In this document: positions 17,371 to 25,989 of the stretch, one piece after another
Layout of the letters: each line of letters opens with the position of its first letter
Position numbering within the stretch: position 1 is the stretch's first letter
Assembly: GCF_032586235.1 (NCBI RefSeq)
Contig: NZ_JAWHTD010000009.1
Coordinates: 1 to 64,000, forward strand
DNA from: Aestuariicoccus sp032586235
Lineage (GTDB): Bacteria; Pseudomonadota; Alphaproteobacteria; Rhodobacterales; Rhodobacteraceae
DNA length: 64,000 bases
Reading direction: 5' to 3'
Made by a program: the position numbers and the translations under genes
The notes under the pieces: model-generated
What the model saw: the letters and a program-made list of their open reading frames with translations, nothing else
Told to the model about the DNA's origin: nothing
The model's database searches: none

Positions 17371-17427
17371 GGCGCTGGCCGTGGCGGCGCGGGGTGGGAT
17401 GGCGGGAGCTCCGCCACGGCCAGCGCC
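17371..17427. repeat. 17-bp perfect inverted repeat between convergent genes
   Basis: Arms at 17371-17387 and 17411-17427 are perfect complements (GGCGCTGGCCGTGGCGG and its reverse) around a 23-base loop. It sits in the gap between the convergent DUF1674 gene and the gene ending at 17433. There is no T run. It probably acts as a two-way transcription end or RNA-stabilising hairpin. Confidence 0.7.
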
Positions 17428-17432
17428 GGCGC

Positions 17433-17807
17433 CTATTTCAGACGAAAATCCGCCGACTCGCCCGCGCCCTCGTCGGAGGTAAACCGGATCCGCGATCCGT
17501 CCGACCGCACCTCCTGGCAATTATAGGCCAGCTCATCGCCGCCCCAGTTCAGATCGCGGCAGAAATATCCGTCTTTCCAGCTCCAGGCGCCGGTGATGTC
17601 CCAGGCGGCACCCCGCCCGGCGATTTCGCCGTCCGGGCTCACCTGCAGCCGCACCAGCGGGCGCGTCAGGGTTTTTCCCGCCACAAGGCGGACGAATTCG
17701 GTCTTGTCGGACACCATCGGCAGTTCCGCCGATGCGATGCCGGGCGCGGCCAGCAAGATCGCGCCGGCCATACCGCCGACCTTACACATGAGTCGTCGCA
17801 AACGCAT
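17433..17807 (-). CDS. small secreted protein of unknown function
   Basis: A 124-residue protein with a signal peptide (hydrophobic segment ending GIASA, cleavage near residue 27). The mature part has four tryptophans, two cysteines (FCRDLNWGG and YNCQEV, possibly a disulfide) and beta-strand-like alternation. It resembles the small periplasmic DUF995-type proteins found near dapB in Rhodobacteraceae, but I cannot assign a function. It lies 72 bases downstream of dapB on the same strand. Confidence 0.7.
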   Translation of the reverse strand: MRLRRLMCKVGGMAGAILLAAPGIASAELPMVSDKTEFVRLVAGKTLTRPLVRLQVSPDGEIAGRGAAWDITGAWSWKDGYFCRDLNWGGDELAYNCQEVRSDGSRIRFTSDEGAGESADFRLK

Positions 17808-17879
17808 GACAGCCTCGTCTCCGGTTCTGGTCCTTATACGGCGCGAACCGCCGGTCGGATCAGGCCCGGGTGGGGCGGA

Positions 17880-18698
17880 TCACTCCTCGGACAGGCCCAG
17901 CACATCCAGCATGTCGTATTCCCCGGGCCGCTTGTCCTGCCCCCAGAGCGCAGCCTTCAGCGCGCCCCGCGCAAACAGCGCCCGGTCGCTGGCGATATGG
18001 CGCAGAACGATGCGCTCGCCCGCGGCGGCGAAAATCACGTCGTGCTCGCCCACCACGTCGCCGCCGCGAATCGCGGCAAAGCCGATATCGCCACGCTTGC
18101 GCGCGCCGGTCAGCCCGTCGCGGCCGCGGTCCGACACCTCGGCCAGCGACACGCCGCGCCCTTCCGCCGCCGCCTCGCCCAGCATCAGCGCCGTGCCCGA
18201 GGGCGCGTCGACCTTGCGGTTGTGATGGGTCTCGACGATCTCGATGTCCCAGTCGGCATCCAGCGCCGCCGCGACGCGCTTGGTCAATTGGGTCAGCAGG
18301 TTGACGCCCAGGCTCATGTTGCCCGCGCGCACGATGACCGCATGCCGCGCGGCGGCCTTGATCCGCTCCAGATCGTTGTCCGAAAGGCCGGTGGTGCCGA
18401 TCACATGCACCGCGCGCGCCTGCGCCGCCAGATCGGCGAAGGCCACCGTGGCCGCCGGCGCGGTGAAATCGATTACCGCCTGCGCGCGCGCGAAGGCCTC
18501 GAGCGGGTCGTCGCCCACCAGCACACCCAGCGGCGCGCCGCCCATGGCGGTGCCCAAATCCTGACCGATCCAGTCGTGCCCCGGCCGTTCCAAAGCGCCG
18601 GCCAGCCGCAGCTTGTCGCTGGCCAAAATCTCGTGCACCAGCATCTGGCCCATCCGGCCCGACACCCCTGTCACCACAACGCCCGGCTGCTCTGTCAT
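17880..18698 (-). CDS. dapB: 4-hydroxy-tetrahydrodipicolinate reductase
   Basis: Reduces the DapA product with NAD(P)H in the lysine/diaminopimelate pathway. The 272-residue protein has the Rossmann motif VTGVSGRMG at residues 9-17 and the substrate-binding ETHHNRKVDAPSGTA with the paired histidines and lysine of the active site. GGGAG precedes the ATG. It is divergent from rbfA with a 78-base gap. Confidence 0.96.
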   Translation of the reverse strand: MTEQPGVVVTGVSGRMGQMLVHEILASDKLRLAGALERPGHDWIGQDLGTAMGGAPLGVLVGDDPLEAFARAQAVIDFTAPAATVAFADLAAQARAVHVIGTTGLSDNDLERIKAAARHAVIVRAGNMSLGVNLLTQLTKRVAAALDADWDIEIVETHHNRKVDAPSGTALMLGEAAAEGRGVSLAEVSDRGRDGLTGARKRGDIGFAAIRGGDVVGEHDVIFAAAGERIVLRHIASDRALFARGALKAALWGQDKRPGEYDMLDVLGLSEE

Positions 18699-18776
18699 CG
18701 CCCGTCACTCCCTGTCGCTCGGCTTGTTTCCTTACCCCGGTCCGGCGCGCTTGGCAAAGGCCGCGCGAGGGCATAG

Positions 18777-19181
18777 ATGGAACGTATGTCCAAGAACAGA
18801 TTCCATGACGGCCCCGGACCCAGCCAAAGACAGCTGCGCGTCGGCGAACTGATCCGCCGCACCCTGTCGGACGTGCTGATGCGCGGCGATATCCACGACC
18901 CCGAACTCAACCGCCTGTCGATCACCGTGGGCGAGGTGCGCGTGTCGCCCGATCTCAAGGTGGCGACCGCCTATGTCGTGCCTTTGGGCGGCAAGGGCAG
19001 CGACGACATGTTCGAGCTTCTCAAACGCAACCGGTCCGAGCTGCGCCGCGCCGTGTCCAAGGGGCTGACCCTGAAATTCGCGCCGGAGCTGCGGTTTCGC
19101 CTGGACGAGACCTTCGACCGGCTCGACGACACGCGGCGCATGTTCAACCAGGATGCGGTACGGCGTGACCTGGAGGATTAA
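18777..19181 (+). CDS. rbfA: ribosome-binding factor A
   Basis: A 134-residue cold-shock and 30S maturation factor with a KH-type fold. Recognisable family features are the N-terminal QRQLRVGELIRRTLSDVL helix, VSPDLKVATAYVVPLG and the C-terminal LRFRLDETFDRLDDTRRM. An ATG three codons downstream (18786) is an alternative start. The following gene begins inside its last 29 bases. Confidence 0.93.
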   Translation: MERMSKNRFHDGPGPSQRQLRVGELIRRTLSDVLMRGDIHDPELNRLSITVGEVRVSPDLKVATAYVVPLGGKGSDDMFELLKRNRSELRRAVSKGLTLKFAPELRFRLDETFDRLDDTRRMFNQDAVRRDLED

Positions 19182-19920
19182 GACCCCCCTCGCTCTGATC
19201 GCCCTTCTGACCGCGTTCGGCACGGCGCCGGGCGCGGAGGCCGCCATGTGCCGCGAAGACAGGTTCAACGGCACCAACTACACCCTGTGCGAGATCGACC
19301 CGGCAGAGGACGATCTGCGGCTCTTTCTCTACGACGAGCAGGGTGTCCTCTACGGCCAGTTCCAGCGCATCGACGCAGCATTGGAGGCGCAGGGCAAGCG
19401 CCTCGAGATCGCCATGAACGGCGGGATGTATCACGACGACCGCGCGCCCGTCGGCCATTACGTCGAGAACGGGCAAGAGATCATGCGCGTGATCCCCAAT
19501 GCCGGGCCGGGGAATTTCGGGCTGTTGCCCAACGGCGTCTTCTGCATCGGCGACGGGCGCGCCGATGTGATCGAGACCCTGCGCTATCTCGAAGAGTCCC
19601 CTGCCTGCCGCTTTGCCACGCAATCCGGGCCGATGCTGGTGATCGACGGCGCGCTGCATCCGCGGTTCCTGCCCGACAGCACCTCGCGCTACATCCGCAA
19701 CGGGGTCGGCACCAGCGCCGATGGAACCCGCGTGGTGCTGGCGATCTCGGACGAGGCGGTCACGTTTCACCAATTCGGGCGGCTCTTTCGCGATCACCTG
19801 GCGCTGCCGCAGGCGCTGTTTCTCGACGGCAACGTATCGCGCCTTTACGCGCCCGCGCTGGGGCGGTCGGATCTGGGGCGCTACATGGGGCCCATTCTGG
19901 GCGTCGTCACCAACCGTTGA
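19153..19920 (+). CDS. phosphodiester glycosidase family protein (DUF2233)
   Basis: A 255-residue exported protein. A hydrophobic segment around 12-30 ends in GAEA and is followed by a NAGPA/DUF2233 domain with MNGGMYHDDRAPVGHY, SGPMLVIDG and ISDEAVTFHQFGRLF. Family members include the human enzyme that uncovers mannose-6-phosphate, and bacterial envelope or spore glycosidases. The ATG at 19153 lies inside rbfA; a GTG at 19165 would also keep the signal peptide. The overlap suggests coupled translation with rbfA. The substrate is unknown. Confidence 0.82.
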   Translation: MRYGVTWRIKTPLALIALLTAFGTAPGAEAAMCREDRFNGTNYTLCEIDPAEDDLRLFLYDEQGVLYGQFQRIDAALEAQGKRLEIAMNGGMYHDDRAPVGHYVENGQEIMRVIPNAGPGNFGLLPNGVFCIGDGRADVIETLRYLEESPACRFATQSGPMLVIDGALHPRFLPDSTSRYIRNGVGTSADGTRVVLAISDEAVTFHQFGRLFRDHLALPQALFLDGNVSRLYAPALGRSDLGRYMGPILGVVTNR

Positions 19921-19987
19921 CCCGCCGGACCTTGCGCTGCGGCGCGGCCCGGCCTACCTCAGCGTCATCCCATACGCCGGAGCTTTC

Positions 19988-21334
19988 ATGTCGCAATCCC
20001 TTGCCGATCTCACCCAATCCCTGCTGACCGCCGCCCGCAAGGCCGGGGCCGATGCCGCCGACGCCATCGCAATCGACGGCACCTCGCTGTCGATCGACGT
20101 GCGCAACGGCGTGCTGGAACAGGCAGAGCGGTCCGAGGCGACGGATATCGGCCTTCGGGTCCTGATCGGGCGGCGCAGCGCCAACGTGTCGTCCTCGGAC
20201 ACCCGCCCGGAAACGCTCGCCGCCATGGCCGAGCGCGCCGTCGCCATGGCCCGCGAGGCGCCAGAGGACCCGCATGTGGGCCTTGCCGACCCTGACCAGC
20301 TGGCGCGCGACTGGGATGTCGCCGCGCTGGAGCTGGCCGACCCTGCGCCCGAACCCGCGCCTGCCGCTCTGGAAGAAGACGCGCGCACGGCCGAGGCGGC
20401 GGCGCTGGCGGTCGAGGGCATCACCCGGATCGACGCGGCCAGCGCCGGCTACGGCGCGCGGCGCATTCATCTGGCGGCGACCAACGGCTTTTCGGGCGGC
20501 TACACCCGGACCTCGCGCAGCACCTCCTGCGTGGCCATCGCAGGGTCCGGAACGGGGATGGAGCGCGACTTCGACGGCGACAGCCGCATCTTCCAGTCCG
20601 ACCTGCGCAGCGCCCAGGACATCGGCCGCACCGCCGCCGAGCGCACGCTGGAGCGGCTGTCCCCGCGCAAACCCAAGACCGGGGCCTACCCTGTGATCTT
20701 CGACGAACGCGTCGCGGCCTCGCTGGTGGGGCACCTTATGGCGGCGGTCAACGGGTCGGCCATCGCGCGCGGCGCGTCCTGGCTGCGGGATGCGATGGAC
20801 CATCCGGTTCTGCCCGACGGCCTGTCCCTGATCGAAGACCCGCACCGGCCCCGCGCCGGTGCCTCCCGGCCCTTCGACGCCGAGGGCCTGCCGACGCAGC
20901 GCCGCGCCATCGTCGAGGATGGCGTGCTGAAAGGCTGGACGCTCGATCTGGCGACCGCGCGCAAGCTGGGGCTGCAATCCACCGGCAACGCCGCGCGCAG
21001 CACCTCCGGCGGACCGTCTCCGACGCCCTGGAACCTCGAACTGACGCAGGGCGACACCGACCGCGCCGGGCTGATCGCCCAGATGGGCACCGGGCTGGTG
21101 GTGACCTCGATGATCGGCTCGACAATCAACCCCAACACCGGCGATTACAGCCGGGGCGCCGCGGGCTTCTGGGTCGAGAACGGCGAGATCGCCTATCCCG
21201 TCAGCGGCGTGACCATCGCCGGCAATCTGCGCGAGATGCTGCGCCGGATGACCCCCGCAAACGACGCCCGCCCCTGGCTGAGCCGCGTGGTGCCGTCGCT
21301 TCTGGTCGAAGGTCTGACCCTTGCCGGAGAGTGA
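19988..21334 (+). CDS. pmbA: TldD/PmbA family metalloprotease subunit (PmbA/TldE-like)
   Basis: A 448-residue member of the modulator-of-gyrase family. It has the typical N-terminal domain and the C-terminal barrel core with NAARSTSGGPSPTPWNLEL, MGTGLVVTSMIGSTINPNTG and SRGAAGFWVENGEIAYPV. No HEXXH zinc motif is present, which fits the non-catalytic PmbA/TldE partner rather than TldD. The ATG at 19988 has GGAG close upstream. The stop overlaps the next gene's start by 14 bases. No tldD is in the window. Confidence 0.9.
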   Translation: MSQSLADLTQSLLTAARKAGADAADAIAIDGTSLSIDVRNGVLEQAERSEATDIGLRVLIGRRSANVSSSDTRPETLAAMAERAVAMAREAPEDPHVGLADPDQLARDWDVAALELADPAPEPAPAALEEDARTAEAAALAVEGITRIDAASAGYGARRIHLAATNGFSGGYTRTSRSTSCVAIAGSGTGMERDFDGDSRIFQSDLRSAQDIGRTAAERTLERLSPRKPKTGAYPVIFDERVAASLVGHLMAAVNGSAIARGASWLRDAMDHPVLPDGLSLIEDPHRPRAGASRPFDAEGLPTQRRAIVEDGVLKGWTLDLATARKLGLQSTGNAARSTSGGPSPTPWNLELTQGDTDRAGLIAQMGTGLVVTSMIGSTINPNTGDYSRGAAGFWVENGEIAYPVSGVTIAGNLREMLRRMTPANDARPWLSRVVPSLLVEGLTLAGE

Positions 21335-22091
21335 CCTGGCGCTTCTGACCCGCGCCGCCCACGCGGCGGCCGAGGTCGCCACCACATTCGTCGGCGGCCC
21401 GCTGGACGTGCGCCACAAGGACGACGGGCAAGGCCCGGTGACGGCGGCGGATCTGGCCGTCAACGATGTGCTGGCCACCCTCCTGCGCGGGGCGCGCCCC
21501 GATTACGGCTGGCTGAGCGAGGAAAGCGCCGACACCGCCGACCGGCTGACCCGGCGCGAGGTGTTCATCGTCGATCCCATCGACGGCACGCGGTCCTTCG
21601 TCGAAGGCTCGGACACCTGGGCGCATTCTCTGGCCGTGGCCCGCGACGGCGTCGTCACCGCCGCCGTCGTCTATCTGCCCCTGCGCGGCAAGCTTTACGC
21701 CGCGAGCGTGGGCGGCGGCGCGCGGCTTAATGACGAACCCGTCAGGGTCGCCGCGACGCCGGAGGCCGCGCAGGCCCACGTTCTGGCCACCCGCCCCAGC
21801 CTCGATCCCCGGCATTGGCGCGGCCAAGTGCCCGCGTTCCGGCGCAGCCACCGCCCGTCGCTGGCCTATCGCCTCAGCCTCGTGGCCGAGGGGCGCTATG
21901 ACGCCATGTTCACCTTCCGGCCAAGCTGGGAATGGGACATCGCCGCCGGCACGCTGATCCTCGAAGAGGCCGGGGCCGCCACCAGCGACCGCACCGGCCA
22001 GCCGCTGCGCTTCAACAACCCCGTGCCGCAGACCGCGGGCGTGGTGGCCGCAAACCCCGCCCTGCACGCGGATATCCTGCGCCATCTCTAG
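21321..22091 (+). CDS. inositol monophosphatase/CysQ-type phosphatase
   Basis: A 256-residue metal-dependent phosphatase. The lithium-sensitive phosphatase fold is marked by VTAADLAVND, LSEES, VDPIDGTRSFVEG (metal ligands) and WEWDIAAGTLILEEAG. In this neighbourhood the likely activity is 3'(2'),5'-bisphosphate nucleotidase (CysQ) rather than inositol phosphatase, but that is inference. It starts with TTG overlapping the end of pmbA, with GAAGG upstream, indicating coupled translation. Confidence 0.87.
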   Translation: MPESDLALLTRAAHAAAEVATTFVGGPLDVRHKDDGQGPVTAADLAVNDVLATLLRGARPDYGWLSEESADTADRLTRREVFIVDPIDGTRSFVEGSDTWAHSLAVARDGVVTAAVVYLPLRGKLYAASVGGGARLNDEPVRVAATPEAAQAHVLATRPSLDPRHWRGQVPAFRRSHRPSLAYRLSLVAEGRYDAMFTFRPSWEWDIAAGTLILEEAGAATSDRTGQPLRFNNPVPQTAGVVAANPALHADILRHL

Positions 22092-22165
22092 GGCCCGCCT
22101 CGGCGCTTGACCGCCACCGCAGGGCGCGTAGGTTGCGCGGAACATCGCTCATGAAAGGATTTTCC

Positions 22166-22408
22166 ATGGCCCAACGCCTGCATCTCGTCTTTGGCGGCGA
22201 ACTGGTCGACCCGTCCTCGAACGTGTTCCGCAACGTGGACGACATCCATATCGTCGGCATCTTCCCGACCTACGAGGCCGCCTACGACGCCTGGAAGGCC
22301 GAGGCGCACCGCACCGTGGACAATGCCCACACACGCTATTTCATCGCCGATCTGGGCAAGCTGCGCGATGCGCAGGCCGCCCCGTCCGCGACGGAAAACC
22401 AGGGCTGA
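22166..22408 (+). CDS. DUF4170 protein
   Basis: An 80-residue protein with the DUF4170 pattern: RLHLVFGGELVDPSSNVFRN, then VGIFPTYEAAYDAWKAEA and HTRYFIADLGKL. It is probably a small alpha/beta cytosolic protein. I use the ATG at 22166 with AAAGGA 6 bases upstream; an earlier in-frame ATG at 22151 leaves no site. It sits between the CysQ-like gene and the Kdo-transferase-like gene, as in other Rhodobacterales, so a lipopolysaccharide link is possible but unproven. Confidence 0.85.
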   Translation: MAQRLHLVFGGELVDPSSNVFRNVDDIHIVGIFPTYEAAYDAWKAEAHRTVDNAHTRYFIADLGKLRDAQAAPSATENQG

Positions 22409-22411
22409 CAC

Positions 22412-23620
22412 TTGGCCAGACGGTCCTTCCCGCTCCGCACCTACCTTGCGCTCCTCAGGGCGCGGGGGGCGGCGGGGGCCGTGCCGGACTACCCCGCGCG
22501 GCCCGGCGGGCCGCTGGTCTGGGCGCATGGCGGCAGCGTGCCGCAACAGCGCGCGCTGGCGGCGATCCTGGCGCGGATGGCGCAGACGCGGCCCGAACTG
22601 ACCTTGCTGCTCAGCGGGCCCGAGCCCACCGCCCCGGCGCCGCTCCTGCACACCGAATTGCCGCCCGAAAGCATCCCCGCGACACAGCATTTCGCCACGC
22701 ATTGGGCGCCCGATCTGGTGCTCTGGGCCGGGCAGGCGCTGCGCCCGGCGCTGCTGGACGCGGTGTCGCGCGGCAGCGCGAACCTGGTGCTGGTCGCCGC
22801 CGAGGATTTGCCCTGGACCAGCGACGCCATGCGCTGGGTGCCCGATACCGAAACAGGGGTGCTGGCGCTTTTCGACCGGATTTTCACCACCGACGCCGCC
22901 GCCGCCCGGCGGCTGCGGCGCATGGGGCTTTATTCCAGCAGCATCACGACCAGCGGCCCTTTGACCGAAACCGCCCCGCCGCTGGACTGCGCGCAGGCGC
23001 TGCACGAGGAAATGGCCGGCGTTCTCGCGGGCCGGCCGGTCTGGCTGGCCTCGCGCGTCCGTCCCGGAGAGGTCGAGACCGTGCTGCGCGCCCACCGCCG
23101 CGCCTCGCGTCTGGCGCATCGGCTGCTCTTGATCCTGGTGCCCGCCGACCGCGCCGACGCCGAGGTCACCTGGCGCGAGGCCCAGGCCTCGGGCCTGCGG
23201 CTCTGCGCGTGGGAGAACGGCGACATGCCCGACGAGAACACCCAGGTGCTGGTGGCCGAGGGGCCGGACGATCTGGGGCTGTGGTACCGGCTGGCGCCGC
23301 TCGCGTTCATGGGCGGATCGCTGGTGTCGGGGTTCGGCGGCCACGACCCGTTCGAGGCCGCCGCCCTTGGCGCGGCGACGCTTTACGGGCCCAATGTCGG
23401 GCGGCACCTGGCGGCCTATTCCGCGCTGGCCGAGGCCGGGGCCGCGCGCATCGTCAAGGATGCGGACACGCTCAGCGCCGCCGTCTCGCACCTGATCGCC
23501 CCCGACCGCGCCGCCGGCATGGCCCATGCAGGCTGGGACATCGTGACCGCCGGGGCGGCGATGACCGACATGGTCATCAAGCACGCCTTCGCGCTGCTCG
23601 ACGAAAAGGGGAAAGGCTGA
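22412..23620 (+). CDS. waaA: 3-deoxy-D-manno-octulosonic acid transferase-like glycosyltransferase (WaaA family)
   Basis: A 402-residue inner-membrane-associated glycosyltransferase that in the family adds Kdo to lipid IVA. It has a GT-B fold: an N-terminal domain with VWAHGGSVPQQRAL, and a C-terminal sugar-nucleotide site with APLAFMGGSLVSGFGGHDPFEAAALG. The usual length is about 420. The start is a TTG three bases after the DUF4170 stop. It is followed by lpxK with a one-base overlap (TGATG). Pairing with lpxK strongly supports the Kdo/lipid A role. Confidence 0.85.
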   Translation: MARRSFPLRTYLALLRARGAAGAVPDYPARPGGPLVWAHGGSVPQQRALAAILARMAQTRPELTLLLSGPEPTAPAPLLHTELPPESIPATQHFATHWAPDLVLWAGQALRPALLDAVSRGSANLVLVAAEDLPWTSDAMRWVPDTETGVLALFDRIFTTDAAAARRLRRMGLYSSSITTSGPLTETAPPLDCAQALHEEMAGVLAGRPVWLASRVRPGEVETVLRAHRRASRLAHRLLLILVPADRADAEVTWREAQASGLRLCAWENGDMPDENTQVLVAEGPDDLGLWYRLAPLAFMGGSLVSGFGGHDPFEAAALGAATLYGPNVGRHLAAYSALAEAGAARIVKDADTLSAAVSHLIAPDRAAGMAHAGWDIVTAGAAMTDMVIKHAFALLDEKGKG

Positions 23621-24633
23621 TGCGCGCCCCCGCCTTCTGGCAGACCGCCCCCGAGGCGCCCGCCTGGCCGGCGCGGCTTCTGGCGCCGCTGGGCTGGCTC
23701 TATGCGGCGGCGACCGCGCGGCGGATCGCCAGGGGCCGGCCGCAGGGCGTGGGCGTGCCGGTGATCTGCGTCGGCAACCTCAACGCGGGCGGCACCGGCA
23801 AGACGCCCACGGTGATCGCCGTGCTGCAGATGCTCCAGGACATCGGCATCGCCGCGCATGTGGTGTCGCGCGGCTATGGCGCACGGCTGGAGGGGCCGGT
23901 GCAGGTCGATCCGCGCGGCCATGGCGCGAGCGACGTGGGCGACGAGCCGCTGCTCTTGTCGGCCTTCGCCCCGGTCTGGGTGGCGCGCGACCGGCTGGCA
24001 GGCGCGCGCGCCGCCGTCGCCGCCGGGGCGCAGGCCATCGTGATGGACGACGGGTTCCAGAACCCCGCGCTGGCCAAGGACCTGTCGGTGGTCGTCGTGG
24101 ATGCGGTGCAGGGCTTCGGCAACGGCCGCTGCATCCCGGCGGGCCCGCTGCGCGAACCCGTGGCCGCGGGGCTGAGCCGTGCCGATCTGCTGCTTTCCAT
24201 CGGCCCCGATGCCGCGCAACAGCGCTTTGCCGCGCAATGGCAGAGCAACCTACCCCTGCCGCATGTCACCGGGCGGCTGGAGCCGCTGCAGACCGGCATG
24301 GACTGGGAGGGGCTGCGCGCGCTCGCCTTCGCGGGCATCGGCCACCCCGAAAAGTTCTTTGCCACCCTGCGCGGGCTGGGCGCGGACCTGGTCCGCGCCG
24401 AGCCGCTGGAGGATCACCAGCCGCTCACCACCGCGCTGATGACCCGGCTGGAGAACGAAGCCCGGCTGCAAGGCGCGCAGCTGGTCACCACCGAGAAGGA
24501 CGCGGTGCGCCTGCCGGATGACTTTCGCATGAAGGTGCTGACCCTGCCGGTGCGTCTGATGCTGAACGACCCCGCCCCGCTGCGCGCCGCTTTGTCAGCC
24601 TTGTTCGAAGGTCACTCCGCCGCCAGCGGCTGA
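23620..24633 (+). CDS. lpxK: tetraacyldisaccharide 4'-kinase
   Basis: Phosphorylates the 4' position of tetraacyldisaccharide-1-phosphate to make lipid IVA at the inner membrane. The 337-residue protein has an N-terminal amphipathic segment and a P-loop GNLNAGGTGKTP at 52-63. It also has the kinase motifs VSRGYGA and VMDDGFQNPALAKDL, and IGHPEKFFATLRGLG. It shares its first base with the waaA stop. Its last 22 bases overlap the convergent N-formylglutamate amidohydrolase gene. Confidence 0.95.
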   Translation: MRAPAFWQTAPEAPAWPARLLAPLGWLYAAATARRIARGRPQGVGVPVICVGNLNAGGTGKTPTVIAVLQMLQDIGIAAHVVSRGYGARLEGPVQVDPRGHGASDVGDEPLLLSAFAPVWVARDRLAGARAAVAAGAQAIVMDDGFQNPALAKDLSVVVVDAVQGFGNGRCIPAGPLREPVAAGLSRADLLLSIGPDAAQQRFAAQWQSNLPLPHVTGRLEPLQTGMDWEGLRALAFAGIGHPEKFFATLRGLGADLVRAEPLEDHQPLTTALMTRLENEARLQGAQLVTTEKDAVRLPDDFRMKVLTLPVRLMLNDPAPLRAALSALFEGHSAASG

Positions 24634-25475
24634 TCGTCGCGCTGCCCGATCACGGCGATCTCGGCGATCACGCCGCGCAGGAGGCGGCGGAAAGCGTGGA
24701 AATTCGCGTTCGGGCGCACCCGCGCCTCGTCGAGATAGATGGCGCGGTCGATCTCGATCTGGATGGCGTGCTGGCGGCGCGACGGGCAGCCGTAATGCTG
24801 AGTAATATAGGCCCCGGCGAAGGGCGTATTGCGCGCAACCTCAAGCCCGGCTGCGGCAAAGGCCGCCTCGATCCGGTCGCTGATCTCGGCGCTCGCGGAG
24901 GCGCCGAATCGGTCGCCGATCACGATCTGCGGCCGTTTTGCCCCGCCGCGTGTGGCGTTTTCCACCGCCTCGTGGGGCATCGAGTGGCAATCCACCAGAA
25001 TCGCCTCGCCAAAGCGGGTACGGGCCGTGTCCAGCAGCTTTTGCAGCTGCTCGTGGTAGGGCCTCCAGTACAGCGCGATCCGGCGTTCGGCCTCGGCCAG
25101 CGGCAGTTTGCCGCGATAGATGGCGCGGCCGTTGGCCACCACGCGCGGCACCACGCCCAGCCCGCTGGCCACCCGCGGATTGTGACCCATGCGGCGCACG
25201 CCCTCGATCAGCGCGGGGTCAAGCTCGTCGCTCGCCCGGTTGTAATCGATGAACGCCCGCGGCGCGCCCGCGCGCAGGAACGGCGCGCCGAATTGGGGCG
25301 CGGCCTCGAAGAGCCGGTCGACATAGGCATCCTCGGACGAGCGGATGGCGTGCTCGTCCAGCTCGGTCCGGCGCAGGAACGACCACGGGTAATCGCGCCC
25401 CGAATGGGGCGAAGCGAAAACCACGCAAGAGGTATGGCCCTCTGGATGGTGCAGATGATAGGCGGCCTTGGGCAT
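24612..25475 (-). CDS. N-formylglutamate amidohydrolase family protein
   Basis: Hydrolyses N-formylglutamate or related N-acyl amino acids in the family; members often serve histidine breakdown. The 287-residue protein shows FASPHSGRDYP, SSEDAYVDRLF, VDCHSMP and GAYITQHYGCP, the zinc-site segments. The ATG at 25475 has AAGGAG five bases upstream; a GTG two codons earlier overlaps that site and is rejected. No hut genes are nearby. It converges on lpxK with an overlap. Confidence 0.88.
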   Translation of the reverse strand: MPKAAYHLHHPEGHTSCVVFASPHSGRDYPWSFLRRTELDEHAIRSSEDAYVDRLFEAAPQFGAPFLRAGAPRAFIDYNRASDELDPALIEGVRRMGHNPRVASGLGVVPRVVANGRAIYRGKLPLAEAERRIALYWRPYHEQLQKLLDTARTRFGEAILVDCHSMPHEAVENATRGGAKRPQIVIGDRFGASASAEISDRIEAAFAAAGLEVARNTPFAGAYITQHYGCPSRRQHAIQIEIDRAIYLDEARVRPNANFHAFRRLLRGVIAEIAVIGQRDDQPLAAE

Positions 25476-25527
25476 CGTCACTCCTTGGCTGGCAACATAG
25501 CCTGATTTTTTCGGTCTCCAAAAGCCC

Positions 25528-25556
25528 TTGATCCCACTTCCGACTCCTTTTATAGA
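25528..25556 (+). promoter_or_regulatory. probable sigma-70 promoter of the tRNA-Val gene
   Basis: TTGATC at 25528-25533 and TATAGA at 25551-25556 are separated by 17 bases and lie about 65 bases before the tRNA. This is one of the clearest -35/-10 pairs in the window. It may also read into rpmJ. Confidence 0.6.
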
Positions 25557-25621
25557 CCGCTCACCGGCGCGGAATTCCGCGCCCCTTTTATTGGGGCGTC
25601 CGATGAATGGGCCGGTCCTTG

Positions 25622-25696
<75 letters not shown>

Positions 25697-25782
25697 TGGA
25701 TTTCGCCGCCACCTGGCTTCGGCCGGATGGCACCCGCAACACCAGGCGCGCCCGATGCGCCGCGACAAGAGGAGAGACCATC

Positions 25783-25908
25783 ATGAAGGTCGCAAACTCG
25801 CTCCGCTCGCTCAAGAGCCGCCATCGCGACTGCCGCGTTGTGCGCCGCAAGGGCCGCGTTTACGTCATCAACAAGACCCAGCGCCGGTTCAAAGCCCGCC
25901 AGGGCTGA
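25783..25908 (+). CDS. rpmJ: 50S ribosomal protein L36, zinc-independent type
   Basis: A 41-residue basic protein beginning MKVANSLRSLKSRHRDC, with VVRRKGRVYVINKTQRRFK after it. This matches the longer L36 form (YkgO-like) that lacks the four-residue zinc site; only one Cys is present. GGAGA lies about 8 bases before the ATG. A strong terminator follows at 25933. It is a single gene after tRNA-Val, outside any large ribosomal cluster. Confidence 0.93.
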   Translation: MKVANSLRSLKSRHRDCRVVRRKGRVYVINKTQRRFKARQG

Positions 25909-25932
25909 GACCGCAGGTCACTGAACGATCAA

Positions 25933-25961
25933 AGGCCACTCCGACCGGAGTGGCCTTTTTT
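25933..25961 (+). terminator. intrinsic terminator of rpmJ
   Basis: A perfect 10-base-pair stem (AGGCCACTCC at 25933-25942 with GGAGTGGCCT at 25947-25956) around GACC, followed by a run of T to 25961. Confidence 0.92.
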
Positions 25962-25989
25962 CATGCGGCGTCCTCGGCCAGGGCGGCTC

